Below, piece by piece: positions 1-9,200 of a DNA stretch of 64,000 nt. The translations under genes and the position numbers were made by a program. Source of the DNA: CAIXSC01 sp046349935 (lineage in GTDB: Bacteria > Planctomycetota > Planctomycetia > Pirellulales > Pirellulaceae); NCBI GenBank assembly GCA_046349935.1, contig JAXMBK010000003.1, forward strand, positions 868,001 to 932,000. The letters run 5' to 3'. The first letter of the stretch is position 1. Each line of letters opens with the position of its first letter. The notes below the pieces were generated by a model. That model saw only the letters and a list, made by a program, of their open reading frames with translations, was not told the DNA's origin and did no database searches.

Positions 1-2
1 CG

Positions 3-1598
3 CCGCCGCGGTTCGCGTACCGCTACCGCGATTGGGTCGTTCGAGCGTTCAACGAAGACTTGCCGTACGACGACTTCGTGCGTCGCCAACTGGCCGCCGA
101 CCTGTACGATCTGCCGCCGAGCGAAATCGCGGCGCTCGGCTTCTTGGGCCTCTCGCCCGTCTACCACAAAGAGCCGAAGCTGTCCGCCGACGTCATCGCC
201 ACGATCGTCGCGGATGAATGGGACGAGCGGCTCGACGCCGTCACCCGCGGCTTTCTGGGACTCACCGTCGCCTGCGCCCGCTGCCACGACCACAAGTTCG
301 ATCCGATTCGCACCGAAGACTACTACGCGCTCGCGGGCGTGATCGCGAGCACGCAGTTGGTCGAATGGCCGTTGACGCCGACGGCGGTGGAGCGAGCGGC
401 CGAACTGACCGACGTCCAGTGGCAATTGATCGACGCTCAACTACGGTTCGACTACGCGAAACGTCAGCGCGAGACGGCCAAACAAGCCAAGCAAGACCTT
501 GCATCGTTCAACAGCGCCTACGTCACGACCGAAGCCGAAGTGAAGCGACTCAAGGCGTTGAAGCTGCACGACGGCCCGATCGCCAACGCAGTGCGCGACG
601 CGGGCCTCTGGATCAACGGCGCCGACCCGACGTGGACCTACCTCGACTATCGTGCACGTCAGTCGCGCGACTTGCCGGTGTTCATCCGCGGCAACGCCCT
701 GCGACATGGCCCGATCGTGCCGCGACGCTTCTTGGAAGTGTTCGACGAACAAGCGGCGCCGTTCGTCGGCCCTGGCAGCGGCCGAAGGGAGCTCGCGGAG
801 TCGCTGGTCGGCGCCGCGCGTCCGCTCGCGACGCGCGTATTCGTGAACCGCGTGTGGGGTTGGCAATTCGGTCAGGGACTCGTGCGCACGCCCAGCAACT
901 TTGGGCGACTGGGCGAAGCGCCGTCGCATCCTGAATTGCTCGAACACCTCGCCTATCGCTTCGCCGAGAACAGTGGATCGACAAAGCGTTTGCTGCGCGA
1001 CCTGCTCAGCTCCGCGACATGGCGTCAAAGCGTCGCCGCATCGTCCGCGGCGCTTGCCAAGGACCCCGACAATCGACTGCTCTCGCGCACCTCGCGCAAG
1101 CGACTCGAACCCGAAGCGTGGCGCGACACGCTCCTTGCGCTCGCCGGCGAGCTTGACCTCGCACTCGGCGGCCCGTCCCAGAAGCTCGACGACGCTGCTT
1201 TCCATCGCCGTACGATCTACGCGAGCGTGAGTCGCCAGCGACCGGCCGACTTGTTCAAGCTGTTCGACTTCCCCGATGCCAAACAGCACGGCGAATCGCG
1301 ATTGCCGACGACCACTCCGCTGCAACATCTGTACTTGCTGAACAGTCCCTTCGTGCAGCGCGCCGCGGAGTCGCTGGCGAACGAAACGCCGGATGACGCG
1401 CTGATGTCGGTCGACCCAATGATGGAGTCGATCTTTGAACGCGTGCTGCTCCGACGACCGACGGATGTCGAGCGAGATGACGCACGAAAACTGCTGGCGA
1501 GCGACGGTTGGCCTGAAGAACGCAGCGAGCGGTTGCGGCGCGCGACGCTGTTGGCGCATGCCTTGCTGGCGACGAACGAGGTGCTGTATGTCGATTGA
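3..1598 (+). CDS. PSD1 / DUF1549-DUF1553 cytochrome-like protein (5' truncated by window edge)
   Basis: C-terminal part of a large planctomycete secreted protein. The frame is open from the first bases and reads FRYRDWVV-AFNEDLPYDDF, a typical internal DUF1549 stretch, so the true start lies before the window. A c-type haem-like motif CARCH is followed by DHKFDPI. The second half fits DUF1553 (TRVFVNRVWGWQFGQGLVRTP, then LLRDLLSSATWRQS). These proteins usually carry N-terminal haem domains and are thought to act in the periplasm with a partner DUF1501 protein; the reaction is not established. The stop overlaps the downstream DUF1501 start by 11 bases, which points to translational coupling. 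Family assignment is firm, function is not. Confidence 0.9.
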   Translation, partial: PPRFAYRYRDWVVRAFNEDLPYDDFVRRQLAADLYDLPPSEIAALGFLGLSPVYHKEPKLSADVIATIVADEWDERLDAVTRGFLGLTVACARCHDHKFDPIRTEDYYALAGVIASTQLVEWPLTPTAVERAAELTDVQWQLIDAQLRFDYAKRQRETAKQAKQDLASFNSAYVTTEAEVKRLKALKLHDGPIANAVRDAGLWINGADPTWTYLDYRARQSRDLPVFIRGNALRHGPIVPRRFLEVFDEQAAPFVGPGSGRRELAESLVGAARPLATRVFVNRVWGWQFGQGLVRTPSNFGRLGEAPSHPELLEHLAYRFAENSGSTKRLLRDLLSSATWRQSVAASSAALAKDPDNRLLSRTSRKRLEPEAWRDTLLALAGELDLALGGPSQKLDDAAFHRRTIYASVSRQRPADLFKLFDFPDAKQHGESRLPTTTPLQHLYLLNSPFVQRAAESLANETPDDALMSVDPMMESIFERVLLRRPTDVERDDARKLLASDGWPEERSERLRRATLLAHALLATNEVLYVD

Positions 1599-2949
1599 TT
1601 CCCAACCGTTGGTCGCGACAATGCAGCCCACTCGGCGCGCGGCCTTGCAGACGTTGTGCGGCGGTTTCGGCGCACTGGCGATGGCCGACATGGTGCAAGC
1701 GATGGAAGCCGCGTCCCCCGGCGTCGTGCCGCGCGCGAAGCATGTGATCTTTCTATTCATGGCGGGCGGCCCTTCGCACCTCGACCTGTTCGACGAAAAA
1801 CCGCTCCTCAAACAGTACGCAGGTCAGCGACCGCCGGCGGCCGATCTCCGCACGGAACGGATCACCGGCGGACTGTTGCCGGCGCCGTGGAAATTTCAAC
1901 CGGGCGGGCGCAGCGGACTGATGGTGAGCGACCTCCTGCCGCGGATTCGCGAATGCGTGGACGACCTGTGCATCGTGAAGTCGATGGTGGGCGGCAATCC
2001 CAATCACGCGCCGGCGGCGAACCACTTGTTCTCGGGCCGCATCGACCAAATCCACCCGTCGATGGGCGCTTGGGTCTCGTACGGTCTTGGCACAGAGAAC
2101 CGCGACTTGCCGGGCTTTGTGTCGCTGAGCGGCGGCGGCAACGCGTCGCGCTATGTGCGCAGCGGCTACTTGCCGAGCGAACATCAGGGGACGCCGATCG
2201 ACGTCTCCGAAAAAGACCCGCTCAAAATGGTCCGTCATCTGCGCAACTCGAAGTGGGATCGCGCGACGCAACAGCAGCAGTTCGAGTTCATTCAGCGCAT
2301 GAACCGGCGGCAGGCGGAATCGTCCCAGGACGCGGCGCTCGACGCCCGCATCCGTTCGATGGAGACGGCGTTTCAGATGCAGTTCGCCGCCGGCGAGTTG
2401 TTCGACTTGGCACGCGAGACGCAGGGTTCGCGCAACGAGTATGGGACGAGTGAATTCGGCAACGCGTGCTTGCTTGCGCGACGGATGGTCGAACGCGGCG
2501 TGCGGTACGTGCACGTCGAGTTGGGCGGCTGGGATCACCACGAGAACATCGACAAGGGGATCGCGAGTCTCAGTCGACAGATCGACCAACCGATCGCAGC
2601 GCTGCTGACCGACCTCAAGCGTCGCGGGCTGCTCGACGAAACGCTGGTCGTGTGGGGCGGCGAGTTCGGTCGCACGCCGGTTTCGGAGAGCGGCAACGGG
2701 CGCGACCACAATCACTATGGCTTCACGATGTGGATGGCGGGCGGCGGCATACGAGGCGGGATGTCGTACGGCGCGACCGACGACTTCGGCTTCCGCGCCG
2801 TCGAGAAGCGCACGACGGTCCACGACCTGCACGCCACGATCTTGCACTTGCTGGGCGTCGACCACGAGCGACTCACGTTCCGCCATTCGGGCCGCGACTT
2901 CCGCCTCACCGACGTCCACGGCCGCGTCGTCTCCGACTGGCTGGCGTAA
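1588..2949 (+). CDS. DUF1501 domain-containing protein
   Basis: 453-aa protein of the DUF1501 family, which has an alkaline-phosphatase/sulfatase-like fold and is nearly always encoded next to a PSD1 gene, as here. Visible family motifs are GGPSHLDLFDE near residue 55, ELGGWDHHENI, VVWGGEFGRTP and GRDHNHYGF, the His/Asp-rich metal-site-like segments. The N-terminus has TRRAALQTL followed by a small hydrophobic stretch, a Tat-like export signal. I chose the ATG that overlaps the upstream stop by 11 bases; an in-frame ATG 33 bases later would put the twin-arginine closer to the N-terminus and is equally possible. Substrate unknown. Confidence 0.9.
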   Translation: MSIDSQPLVATMQPTRRAALQTLCGGFGALAMADMVQAMEAASPGVVPRAKHVIFLFMAGGPSHLDLFDEKPLLKQYAGQRPPAADLRTERITGGLLPAPWKFQPGGRSGLMVSDLLPRIRECVDDLCIVKSMVGGNPNHAPAANHLFSGRIDQIHPSMGAWVSYGLGTENRDLPGFVSLSGGGNASRYVRSGYLPSEHQGTPIDVSEKDPLKMVRHLRNSKWDRATQQQQFEFIQRMNRRQAESSQDAALDARIRSMETAFQMQFAAGELFDLARETQGSRNEYGTSEFGNACLLARRMVERGVRYVHVELGGWDHHENIDKGIASLSRQIDQPIAALLTDLKRRGLLDETLVVWGGEFGRTPVSESGNGRDHNHYGFTMWMAGGGIRGGMSYGATDDFGFRAVEKRTTVHDLHATILHLLGVDHERLTFRHSGRDFRLTDVHGRVVSDWLA

Positions 2950-2973
2950 GAGGACGCGAGTCTCTCGCTGAGA

Positions 2974-4443
2974 CTAAGCGAGCCGCGACAGGAATCGGTC
3001 GGCGGTCGCCAGATGGTCGTCCAGGCGCGTGCCCATGCGGTCGCACTGCTTGACCATCACCGACATGCGCGGGTTGGCGGCGAAAAAGTCTCGGTGCTTG
3101 TGGATGAATCGCCAATACAAGGCGTCCCACACGCCGCACCAAGCCCCGCGCCGATAGTCGCTCATCCGCAACACGTAGCTCGACCCGCACAGGTAGGGCT
3201 TCGTCGTGATCAGTCCGCCGTCGGCGTACTGGCTCATGCCGTAGACGTTGGGCACCATCACCCAGTCGTAGGCGTCGATGAACAATTCCATGAACCACTG
3301 GTAGACGTGGTCAGGATCGATCTCGCACAGCAGCATGAAGGCGCCGAGCACCATCAGGCGTTCGATGTGATGGCAGTAGCCGTGGCGCAAGACGCGACGG
3401 ACGACGTTGTCGACCGGTTCGATGCCGGTCGTTCCGTCGTAGAACGCGGCAGGCAGCGGTCGCGAATGCGACCAGAAGTTGCGCGAGCGTTGTCGCCGTC
3501 CCAGTCGTCGATACACGCCGCGAATGTACTCGCGCCAACCAATCACCTGCCGCACGAATCCTTCCAATGAGTTGATCGGCACTCGGTCTTGATACTCGAG
3601 CGCCGCGTCGACCACCGCGCGCGGCGAGAGCAGGCCGATGTTGAGCGCCGGTGTGAGGACCGAATGGAAGAGGAACGTCTCGCGCGAATGCATGGCGTCT
3701 TCGTAGTCGCCGAAGTTCGCGAAACGCTGTTCCAAGAATTCGCGCAGACCTGCTCGCGCCTGCTGGGGCGTCACGGGGTAAGCAAAGTCGTCGACCGCTC
3801 CCCACACCTGCGGAAACTCCTGACGCACCGACTCGCAGGCTGCGCGCGTATGAGCGGTCAGGGCGGGCCGCGACAGGGGCGGGGGTGTGAGCCCCTTAGG
3901 GAGTTTGCGGCGATTCTCGGGATCGAAGCTCCATTTGCCTCCGAGCGGCTTGCCGTCGTCGTCGAGCAGTAGTCCGAGCCGCTTGCGTTGGCGGACATAG
4001 AAGTCGGTGAAGAATAGTCGCGACGAGCGTTGCGACTGCGCGAACTCGTCGAACTGCCGCGAAGAAGTGAGTTCGTAGGGATCGGGCGCAAGTTCGAGCG
4101 AAATTCCGGAGGCCGCGAGCGACTCGCGCAAACGCGACTCCAGCCAATCGTCGACCGGGTCGTAGACGCGGACGTGCGCGGCGCCCATCTGCTTCAATCG
4201 CGGTCCCAAATCGGCCGTGGCGTGTAGTTCGTGCGAATCGATGATCCGCACGCTGCGTCCCGCGGCGCGTAGCTCGTCGGCAAAGTGCCGCAGCGACGCA
4301 CGATGCAGCACCAGTTTCTGGGAGTGGAAGCGGTACAGGCGAAACAGCAGCGGCTCTTCCACCAACACGACGTGCTCGATGCCGACGAACAGATCGTCGA
4401 CTCGGTACAGCTGATGTGGGAAGACCAAAGCGACGCTCGTCAT
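2974..4443 (-). CDS. Cryptochrome/photolyase-related protein (prokaryotic (6-4)/PhrB-like family), Fe-S cysteines incomplete
   Basis: 489-aa member of the deoxyribodipyrimidine photolyase-related family (FeS-BCP/PhrB-like), flavoproteins that repair UV lesions or act as photoreceptors. Family landmarks: N-terminal Rossmann part (VALVFPHQLY), EGFVRQVIGWREYIRGVY near 294-311, HGYCHHIERLM near 354-364, NVYGMSQYADGG near 399-410 and KPY...SSYVLRMSDY near 415-430. Fe-S members have four cysteines. Here C357 and C436 sit at two of the expected places, but the SDYCxxC pair is replaced by SDYRRGAWCG and the intervening loop is shortened. Cluster binding is therefore doubtful, while the FAD site looks intact. 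It converges with the DUF1501 gene and the two stops lie 24 bp apart. Confidence 0.88.
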   Translation of the reverse strand: MTSVALVFPHQLYRVDDLFVGIEHVVLVEEPLLFRLYRFHSQKLVLHRASLRHFADELRAAGRSVRIIDSHELHATADLGPRLKQMGAAHVRVYDPVDDWLESRLRESLAASGISLELAPDPYELTSSRQFDEFAQSQRSSRLFFTDFYVRQRKRLGLLLDDDGKPLGGKWSFDPENRRKLPKGLTPPPLSRPALTAHTRAACESVRQEFPQVWGAVDDFAYPVTPQQARAGLREFLEQRFANFGDYEDAMHSRETFLFHSVLTPALNIGLLSPRAVVDAALEYQDRVPINSLEGFVRQVIGWREYIRGVYRRLGRRQRSRNFWSHSRPLPAAFYDGTTGIEPVDNVVRRVLRHGYCHHIERLMVLGAFMLLCEIDPDHVYQWFMELFIDAYDWVMVPNVYGMSQYADGGLITTKPYLCGSSYVLRMSDYRRGAWCGVWDALYWRFIHKHRDFFAANPRMSVMVKQCDRMGTRLDDHLATADRFLSRLA

Positions 4444-4473
4444 GCGGCACTATTGCCGCCGCCGGGCGTTCGG

Positions 4474-5049
4474 CTAGTCGCGAATCAGCGATTTGTCGGA
4501 CGACGGCTGGTCGGCGACGTCGCGGAACTTGGCAAGCAGCAGGTCGCGTTCGCGTGGATCGATGCGGCCGTCGGCCAGGACCTGGTCTAGCAGGGAGGTC
4601 AGTTCGTCGTAAGGCCAGACCGATCGCAGCGGCCGACAGCGTTCGGCCCATTCCTCGAATCCAACCCGTTCGCGTTCATGGATCACGCCGTCCGCCATGA
4701 CGCCGGCGAGGATGCCCTCAAGCCTTTGCAGGTCGGACGTCACGCCGCTGTACGATTGATTGTGGGCGACCAGGCGTGAGAAGAGCCACATGAGGTCGGA
4801 CTTGTCCCCTTCATCGATATGCGGGTCGGCGACGATGCGCGCGACGGTGGCGACGAATTCCTGAAAGGGAGGCATCGCGGCCAGCGGCCGAGTGCGTTCG
4901 AGCCACTGCGCCAAGGCGTCGATCTCTTGGCCATTGACGTGCCCATCCATGACGATGCCGCGGATCATGCCCTCCAGCTCGTTCATCGCCTGGCGCATCT
5001 TGAGCGTGCTGGCCAGATAACTGTCGTGGGGGATGCTAGCGAGCGGCAT
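4474..5049 (-). CDS. TerB-like helical-repeat hypothetical protein
   Basis: 191-aa soluble, acidic, all-helical protein with no signal peptide. Two similar halves can be seen: LEGMIRGIVMDGHVNGQEIDAL in the first, LEGILAGVMADGVIHERE and LLDQVLADGRIDPRERDLL in the second. The pattern of a small hydrophobic helix, then (M/L)(A/D)DG.(I/V), then an acidic helix is that of TerB-like (tellurite-resistance family) domains, where the acidic DG turns may bind metal. Start: the ATG giving MPLASIPHD was preferred over an in-frame TTG 18 bases upstream. It sits 30 bp upstream of the photolyase-like gene on the same strand, so the two may be co-transcribed. No specific function can be given. Confidence 0.65.
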   Translation of the reverse strand: MPLASIPHDSYLASTLKMRQAMNELEGMIRGIVMDGHVNGQEIDALAQWLERTRPLAAMPPFQEFVATVARIVADPHIDEGDKSDLMWLFSRLVAHNQSYSGVTSDLQRLEGILAGVMADGVIHERERVGFEEWAERCRPLRSVWPYDELTSLLDQVLADGRIDPRERDLLLAKFRDVADQPSSDKSLIRD

Positions 5050-5495
5050 AAGGCGACTCCGAGGCAAACGAGGACGAGCAGGCGATTGGGACAGCGTTCG
5101 AGCCGCCGAACGCCCGTTTCACACTGGGCAGCCCCATGCCTACTGAAAAGCTAGGTCACAAACGGACGCCGTGCGCGGCAAGGGAAGCGGAAATTTGGAT
5201 GCGCGGAGGCGAATCATCCGGGGTTTCTTGACAGAAAAAGTGTACAGGCGCACAAGTCACGTCCAATACAGATCGGGTTTCACGAGCGATAAAGCACGAA
5301 CCCGCGAAAGCTCGATCCCTTCGGCGGCAGCGGAACCACGTTTGGGGGATGAGGCGTCGCCGTCTGTGGTCGACGGTATGATTTGCTACGCCCCGAAGGG
5401 CAACGCTGTGAAGCATTTTTTACGGGAAAAACGAGGTCTTTCGGTCACTCAAGGGCGATCCACGGCATTCCCGGCCGCGCCGGTGCACCTCCTGG

Positions 5496-5640
5496 TTCGC
5501 TCTTTCTTGTTTCTCACGGAGGCACGGAGACACGGAGAAAGACTCAAGACTCGCTGTGGTCGGAGCCCATGACGCGATCCTTCATCGATCAAAGTCCAGT
5601 CTCGTTCTCTTGCATCTCCGTGTCTCCGTGTGACAAATCT
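5496..5640. repeat. Block A of a locally duplicated ~140-bp hairpin-forming repeat
   Basis: The left arm contains cacggaggcacggagacacg and the right arm tctccgtgtctccgtgtga, so the block can fold into a long imperfect hairpin. The central part (cgatccttcatcgatcaa...gtc) recurs in the block at 6005-6150, in the same orientation and with scattered differences. Confidence 0.8.
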
Positions 5641-5693
5641 GACCGGGGCGAGCGAGGACGTCAGACGCTCGTCATGTCTCGCCGTTTCGCGGA

Positions 5694-5806
5694 CTGAAAA
5701 TGCTTCACAGCGTTGCCCGAAGGGGCGGCGACAGGTCAGCCCAGGGCAGAGCAACACGGCGCAGCCGTGGTGCGGCGCCCTGGGAAAGCCTGTGAAGCAT
5801 TTCGCA
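5694..5806. repeat. CCCGAAGGGG/CAGCCCAGGGC interspersed repeat unit
   Basis: The unit has the order atgcttcacagcgttgcccg, gaaggggcggcgacaggtca, gcccagggc, then gcgccctgggaaagc and a second aagcattt. It contains nested dyads (CCCGAAGGGG; CCCAGGGC...GCCCTGGG). Related partial copies lie at about 5388-5420, 5935-5990 and 6160-6240, and two more face each other at 31508-31765. Confidence 0.8.
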
Positions 5807-6004
5807 ACCGTCAACCGTCAAGGCGTCACAGTCACTCAAGCCGAAGGCTTGATAGCCATTAGCCGGTGGTTGAGCGAAGCGACACCACCGGTTCCTGACG
5901 CACCCACTCCGACAACCACCACACGCCGCCCCAAAAAATGCTTCACAGCGTTGCCTGAAAGGGCGGCACAGGGCCAGCCCTGTCCGTTCTCGCTGTTCGG
6001 CGGT

Positions 6005-6150
6005 GTTCGCTCTTTTTTGTCTTTCTTACGGAGACACGGCGAGAGGTTCATCACTTGCTGCCGATGAGGGGCGCGATGCAATCCTTCATCGATCAACGTC
6101 CGATCTCGCTTTCTTGCATCTCCGTGTCTCTGTGGCTCTGTGTGATCATC
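6005..6150. repeat. Block B of the duplicated ~140-bp hairpin-forming repeat
   Basis: Direct copy of the block at 5496-5640. It shares gttcgctctttt, the gagacacgg arm, caatccttcatcgatcaac and tcttgcatctccgtgtct. Similarity is clear by eye although substitutions and small indels are present, so the duplication is not very recent. Confidence 0.8.
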
Positions 6151-6286
6151 TGTTCGGGAGAAATGTGCCCCAGGGCGGCGCTGCGTTCTGCCCTGGGCTG
6201 ACCTGTCGTGCCCTTCGGGGCGGTTGGCCCCTGGAACATCTCGCCCGAATCAATCACCACGATTTCCATGACGCCTTCGACGCAGT

Positions 6287-9200
6287 TCATGGGTTTGTCG
6301 AAGTCGCTGTTTGGGAGTGGTCTTCTTTCAAGTTGGCCTGCAACTCCCGCCAGCGTCGGATGTCGATGAGCTGCAACTCTTCTTTCGCAGGCGTCTCGCG
6401 CGATCGCTGAAAGGCCAGTCCGGTCTCTCGTTCGAATCGACGTCGAAGCGTCGCGACGTCGTCAACGCAGCGAGGTGGAACGGGCCAGCGAGTCATGCCG
6501 GTGGAAGAGTAAATGCGATAGGTTTTGCCCGAGCGATCGAAGCGCAAGAAACCAACCTTCGAGGTCAAATCGAACGGGCGCTGAGGAGGGCCGGCGAATC
6601 GGCCTTGCTCGATGTCCAGCGTCCAGACCAAGCCGGTTCGACCCGCGACCAGCGTTTTGCCATCGGGGCTGAACGCCATGCCCGGAACATCATCGGCAAC
6701 CGAGAACCAGCCGAATTCGGGCAGCGCCGCGCGTCGAATCAATCGCCCCGTGACGGCGTCGAGGAAATCGAAGCCCGTGTGATGGGACCAAACCACCATC
6801 CCGCCGTCGGGACGAAAGGCGGCGATCGTCACCGTGTCGCAAGAGACTGGCTCTCCCACGGCTTGACCTTGGCCGTCGTACAACTGCCCGATCCATTTGT
6901 TTCCGTTCCGGCCGAGCACCGCGAATCGTTGGCCGTCGGGCGAGACCCACAGCCGTTCGACCTTCCCTGGACCGACGATCCGGCCCCCCGTCGGCTTGCC
7001 TGTGGCGACGTGGTAACCCTCAACATTCGACCCCGCGGAAATCCACAGCGTCGCCCCGGTGGGATCAAACGCCGCTGCGTCGGCACTCTCACCGGGAATG
7101 GGAATGGAAATCGCGTCGTCCGCTGGCGCTCCAAAGTTCCATACGCGGACGACGGTATTCGATGTTCGGTTCTGACCCTGCCTTTCCTCGAAGCGCTCGC
7201 GGTACGCCGCGCGACTAACGTCGGCGGAAACAGCGACCAATTCGCTCCTGGGCTGCTTGCACGGCCCTTGCAGAAGTTTTCCCGACCGCGGTTCCCACAT
7301 GCAGCTTGTATCGCCATATCGAGTCAACATCTTCTCGCCTGCCGCATCGACCGCCTGGACCGTTCCGACAAGAATTGGCTGTTGAGGCGTGCCAGGGTTC
7401 TGTAGCGGCGTGGTTTCCAAAGGCGTCGCTTGCGGTTGTTTTTCCACCCATTCCCGGACAAGCACCAAGGTCTTGCCGCCTGAGGGCAATTCGGGCGCCA
7501 TGTCGAGCATGGCCGTTCGTCGCGACTCCATGTAGGGCTCGTCGTCGGTCGGCAGTTCCCACACCAACATCGCTTCGCCCCGACTCCCGGGCGAAGAGGG
7601 GGCGTAAGTCAGCAGATAGCGGCCGCTGTTGCTGAAGGCGACGTGCGCCACCGGCCCGTACTGCGGCAATGGCTGCCCCACTCGGCGACCGCTGCGCGCG
7701 TTCCACACTCGCGCATAACCATCGTCAGCGCCCGTTGCGATCCACTTTCCGTCGGGGCTGAACTCGGCCGTAAGAATCTTGCCGGGGTGTGCCAACGGTT
7801 CGCCAGCCTGCTCCCATGTTTCGGTATTCCACAGCCGCACCCGCTGGTCGGCCTCCTTCGTCATCAAGAGCGTCGCATCGTGATTGAACCTCGCGCCGTC
7901 GGGTTCGAGCCCGGTTCGGGAAAACAAGGTGCGATCTTGGTCGCCCGCCAAGACCGTGCAGCGTCCTTGAGGCGCTAGGCCGCTCCCGTAATCGACCACG
8001 GCCAAGATGAATCGTCCGTCATGCGAATACGACGCGCGCAACGATTCCCCGTCCGACGCCAGGGCCGACGGAACGAAAAGCACCTCGAGAGTTTGACCGT
8101 CGTGAACGCTCAGGGTCGATCCGCCATAAATAAGGCAGGTCTCTCCCTTCGGTGAGAAGGCGCTCGTGAACGCTTGACCCAGGCGTGCGAGGCGCGGCGA
8201 GTCGATCGAGATCAAGGCGGCGCCCGACGCGGCGTCGTACAATTCAAGCTTGTGATTCAACGAATCCCGATGCAGAGCCAGCCACGCCGTGCCATCGGGG
8301 CGAAACGATTCGCGCGGCGACGCTCGGTTGACGCTAGCAGTTCCCACTCGCTGGCCCGTTTCCGGGTTGAAGACCTCCATCATCCCCCCGTTGCCCCAGG
8401 CGACGACTCGCTTGCCGTCGGGACTGAATCCGACGAACAAGGCCCCGTAAACCGTGTGAAATGGAGGACCTTTCGGTTCGTGGGTTTCGGCGTCGAATAA
8501 CCGCACGTTGCCGCGCGGTCCCCAACTGGCCGCGACAAACGCCTTGCCATCGGGTCGAAACGCAATCGCTTCGTACTCTCCTTCGCCGCCAATCTGCCGA
8601 CTGACGCGATTCGCGTCCAACCACCGCACGCGCACGCCGTTGTCGTCGGCGCCGTAGAGCGGCAGGTAGCTTTCCCTGCCCGCTGCGTCGCTCTCCTTGA
8701 CGTGCGCGGCCATGTAGAGTCTGGCGTTGGTCAACAACACGTCCTGATGCGGATGAAACGTCGCCGACGCGGCGAATTTCGGAAAGTTCCCCTGGGCGAT
8801 CCAATGCCGCAGACGAATGTTCTGGTCGGTCCAGGCGGCGAGATCGGCGCGAATGCCCAACGCGAGCGTCTCATCTCCACGCGCCGTGACGTTCTCCACG
8901 GCCCGCGCCAGATACAACGCGCCGACGCCCGAGTCGCCTTGGCGGCATTCCAGCAAACCGCGATTCCAATCGGCCAAGGCCTCCTGCAGCTTGCGGCGAT
9001 TCTCTTCGTCACTCGCCAAACGTCGCTTCTCTTGTGCGATTTTGTCGGAAGCCAGTTTGGCCGCCGATTCGTCGGCCACTTTCTTGTCCAACACGGCGAT
9101 CCGACGGGCAGCCGAGGAGCGGGAGTAAACCACTCCAATCGCCAGGAGCAGCGTCACGAACGCGGCGCCAGCAATGCCCGCCGCTTGATAGGGCGCTCGC

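Larger units (their letters stand above)
5050..6286. other. 1.2-kb gene-free, repeat-rich intergenic region
   Basis: I find no convincing gene here. Open frames are short, lack family features and are built on repeats. The stretch holds at least three copies of an 18-base motif related to aatgcttcacagcgttgc, modules with a CCCCGAAGGGG palindrome, and a duplicated ~140-bp block made of near-identical gagacacgg runs facing their complement. It separates the TerB-like gene from the 3' end of the large kinase gene, which lies on the same strand. Confidence 0.75.

Noticed and set aside
5050..6286. Several open frames of 80-145 codons in the repeat island
   Set aside because: They run through palindromic repeats in all frames, lack ribosome sites and have no protein-like composition.
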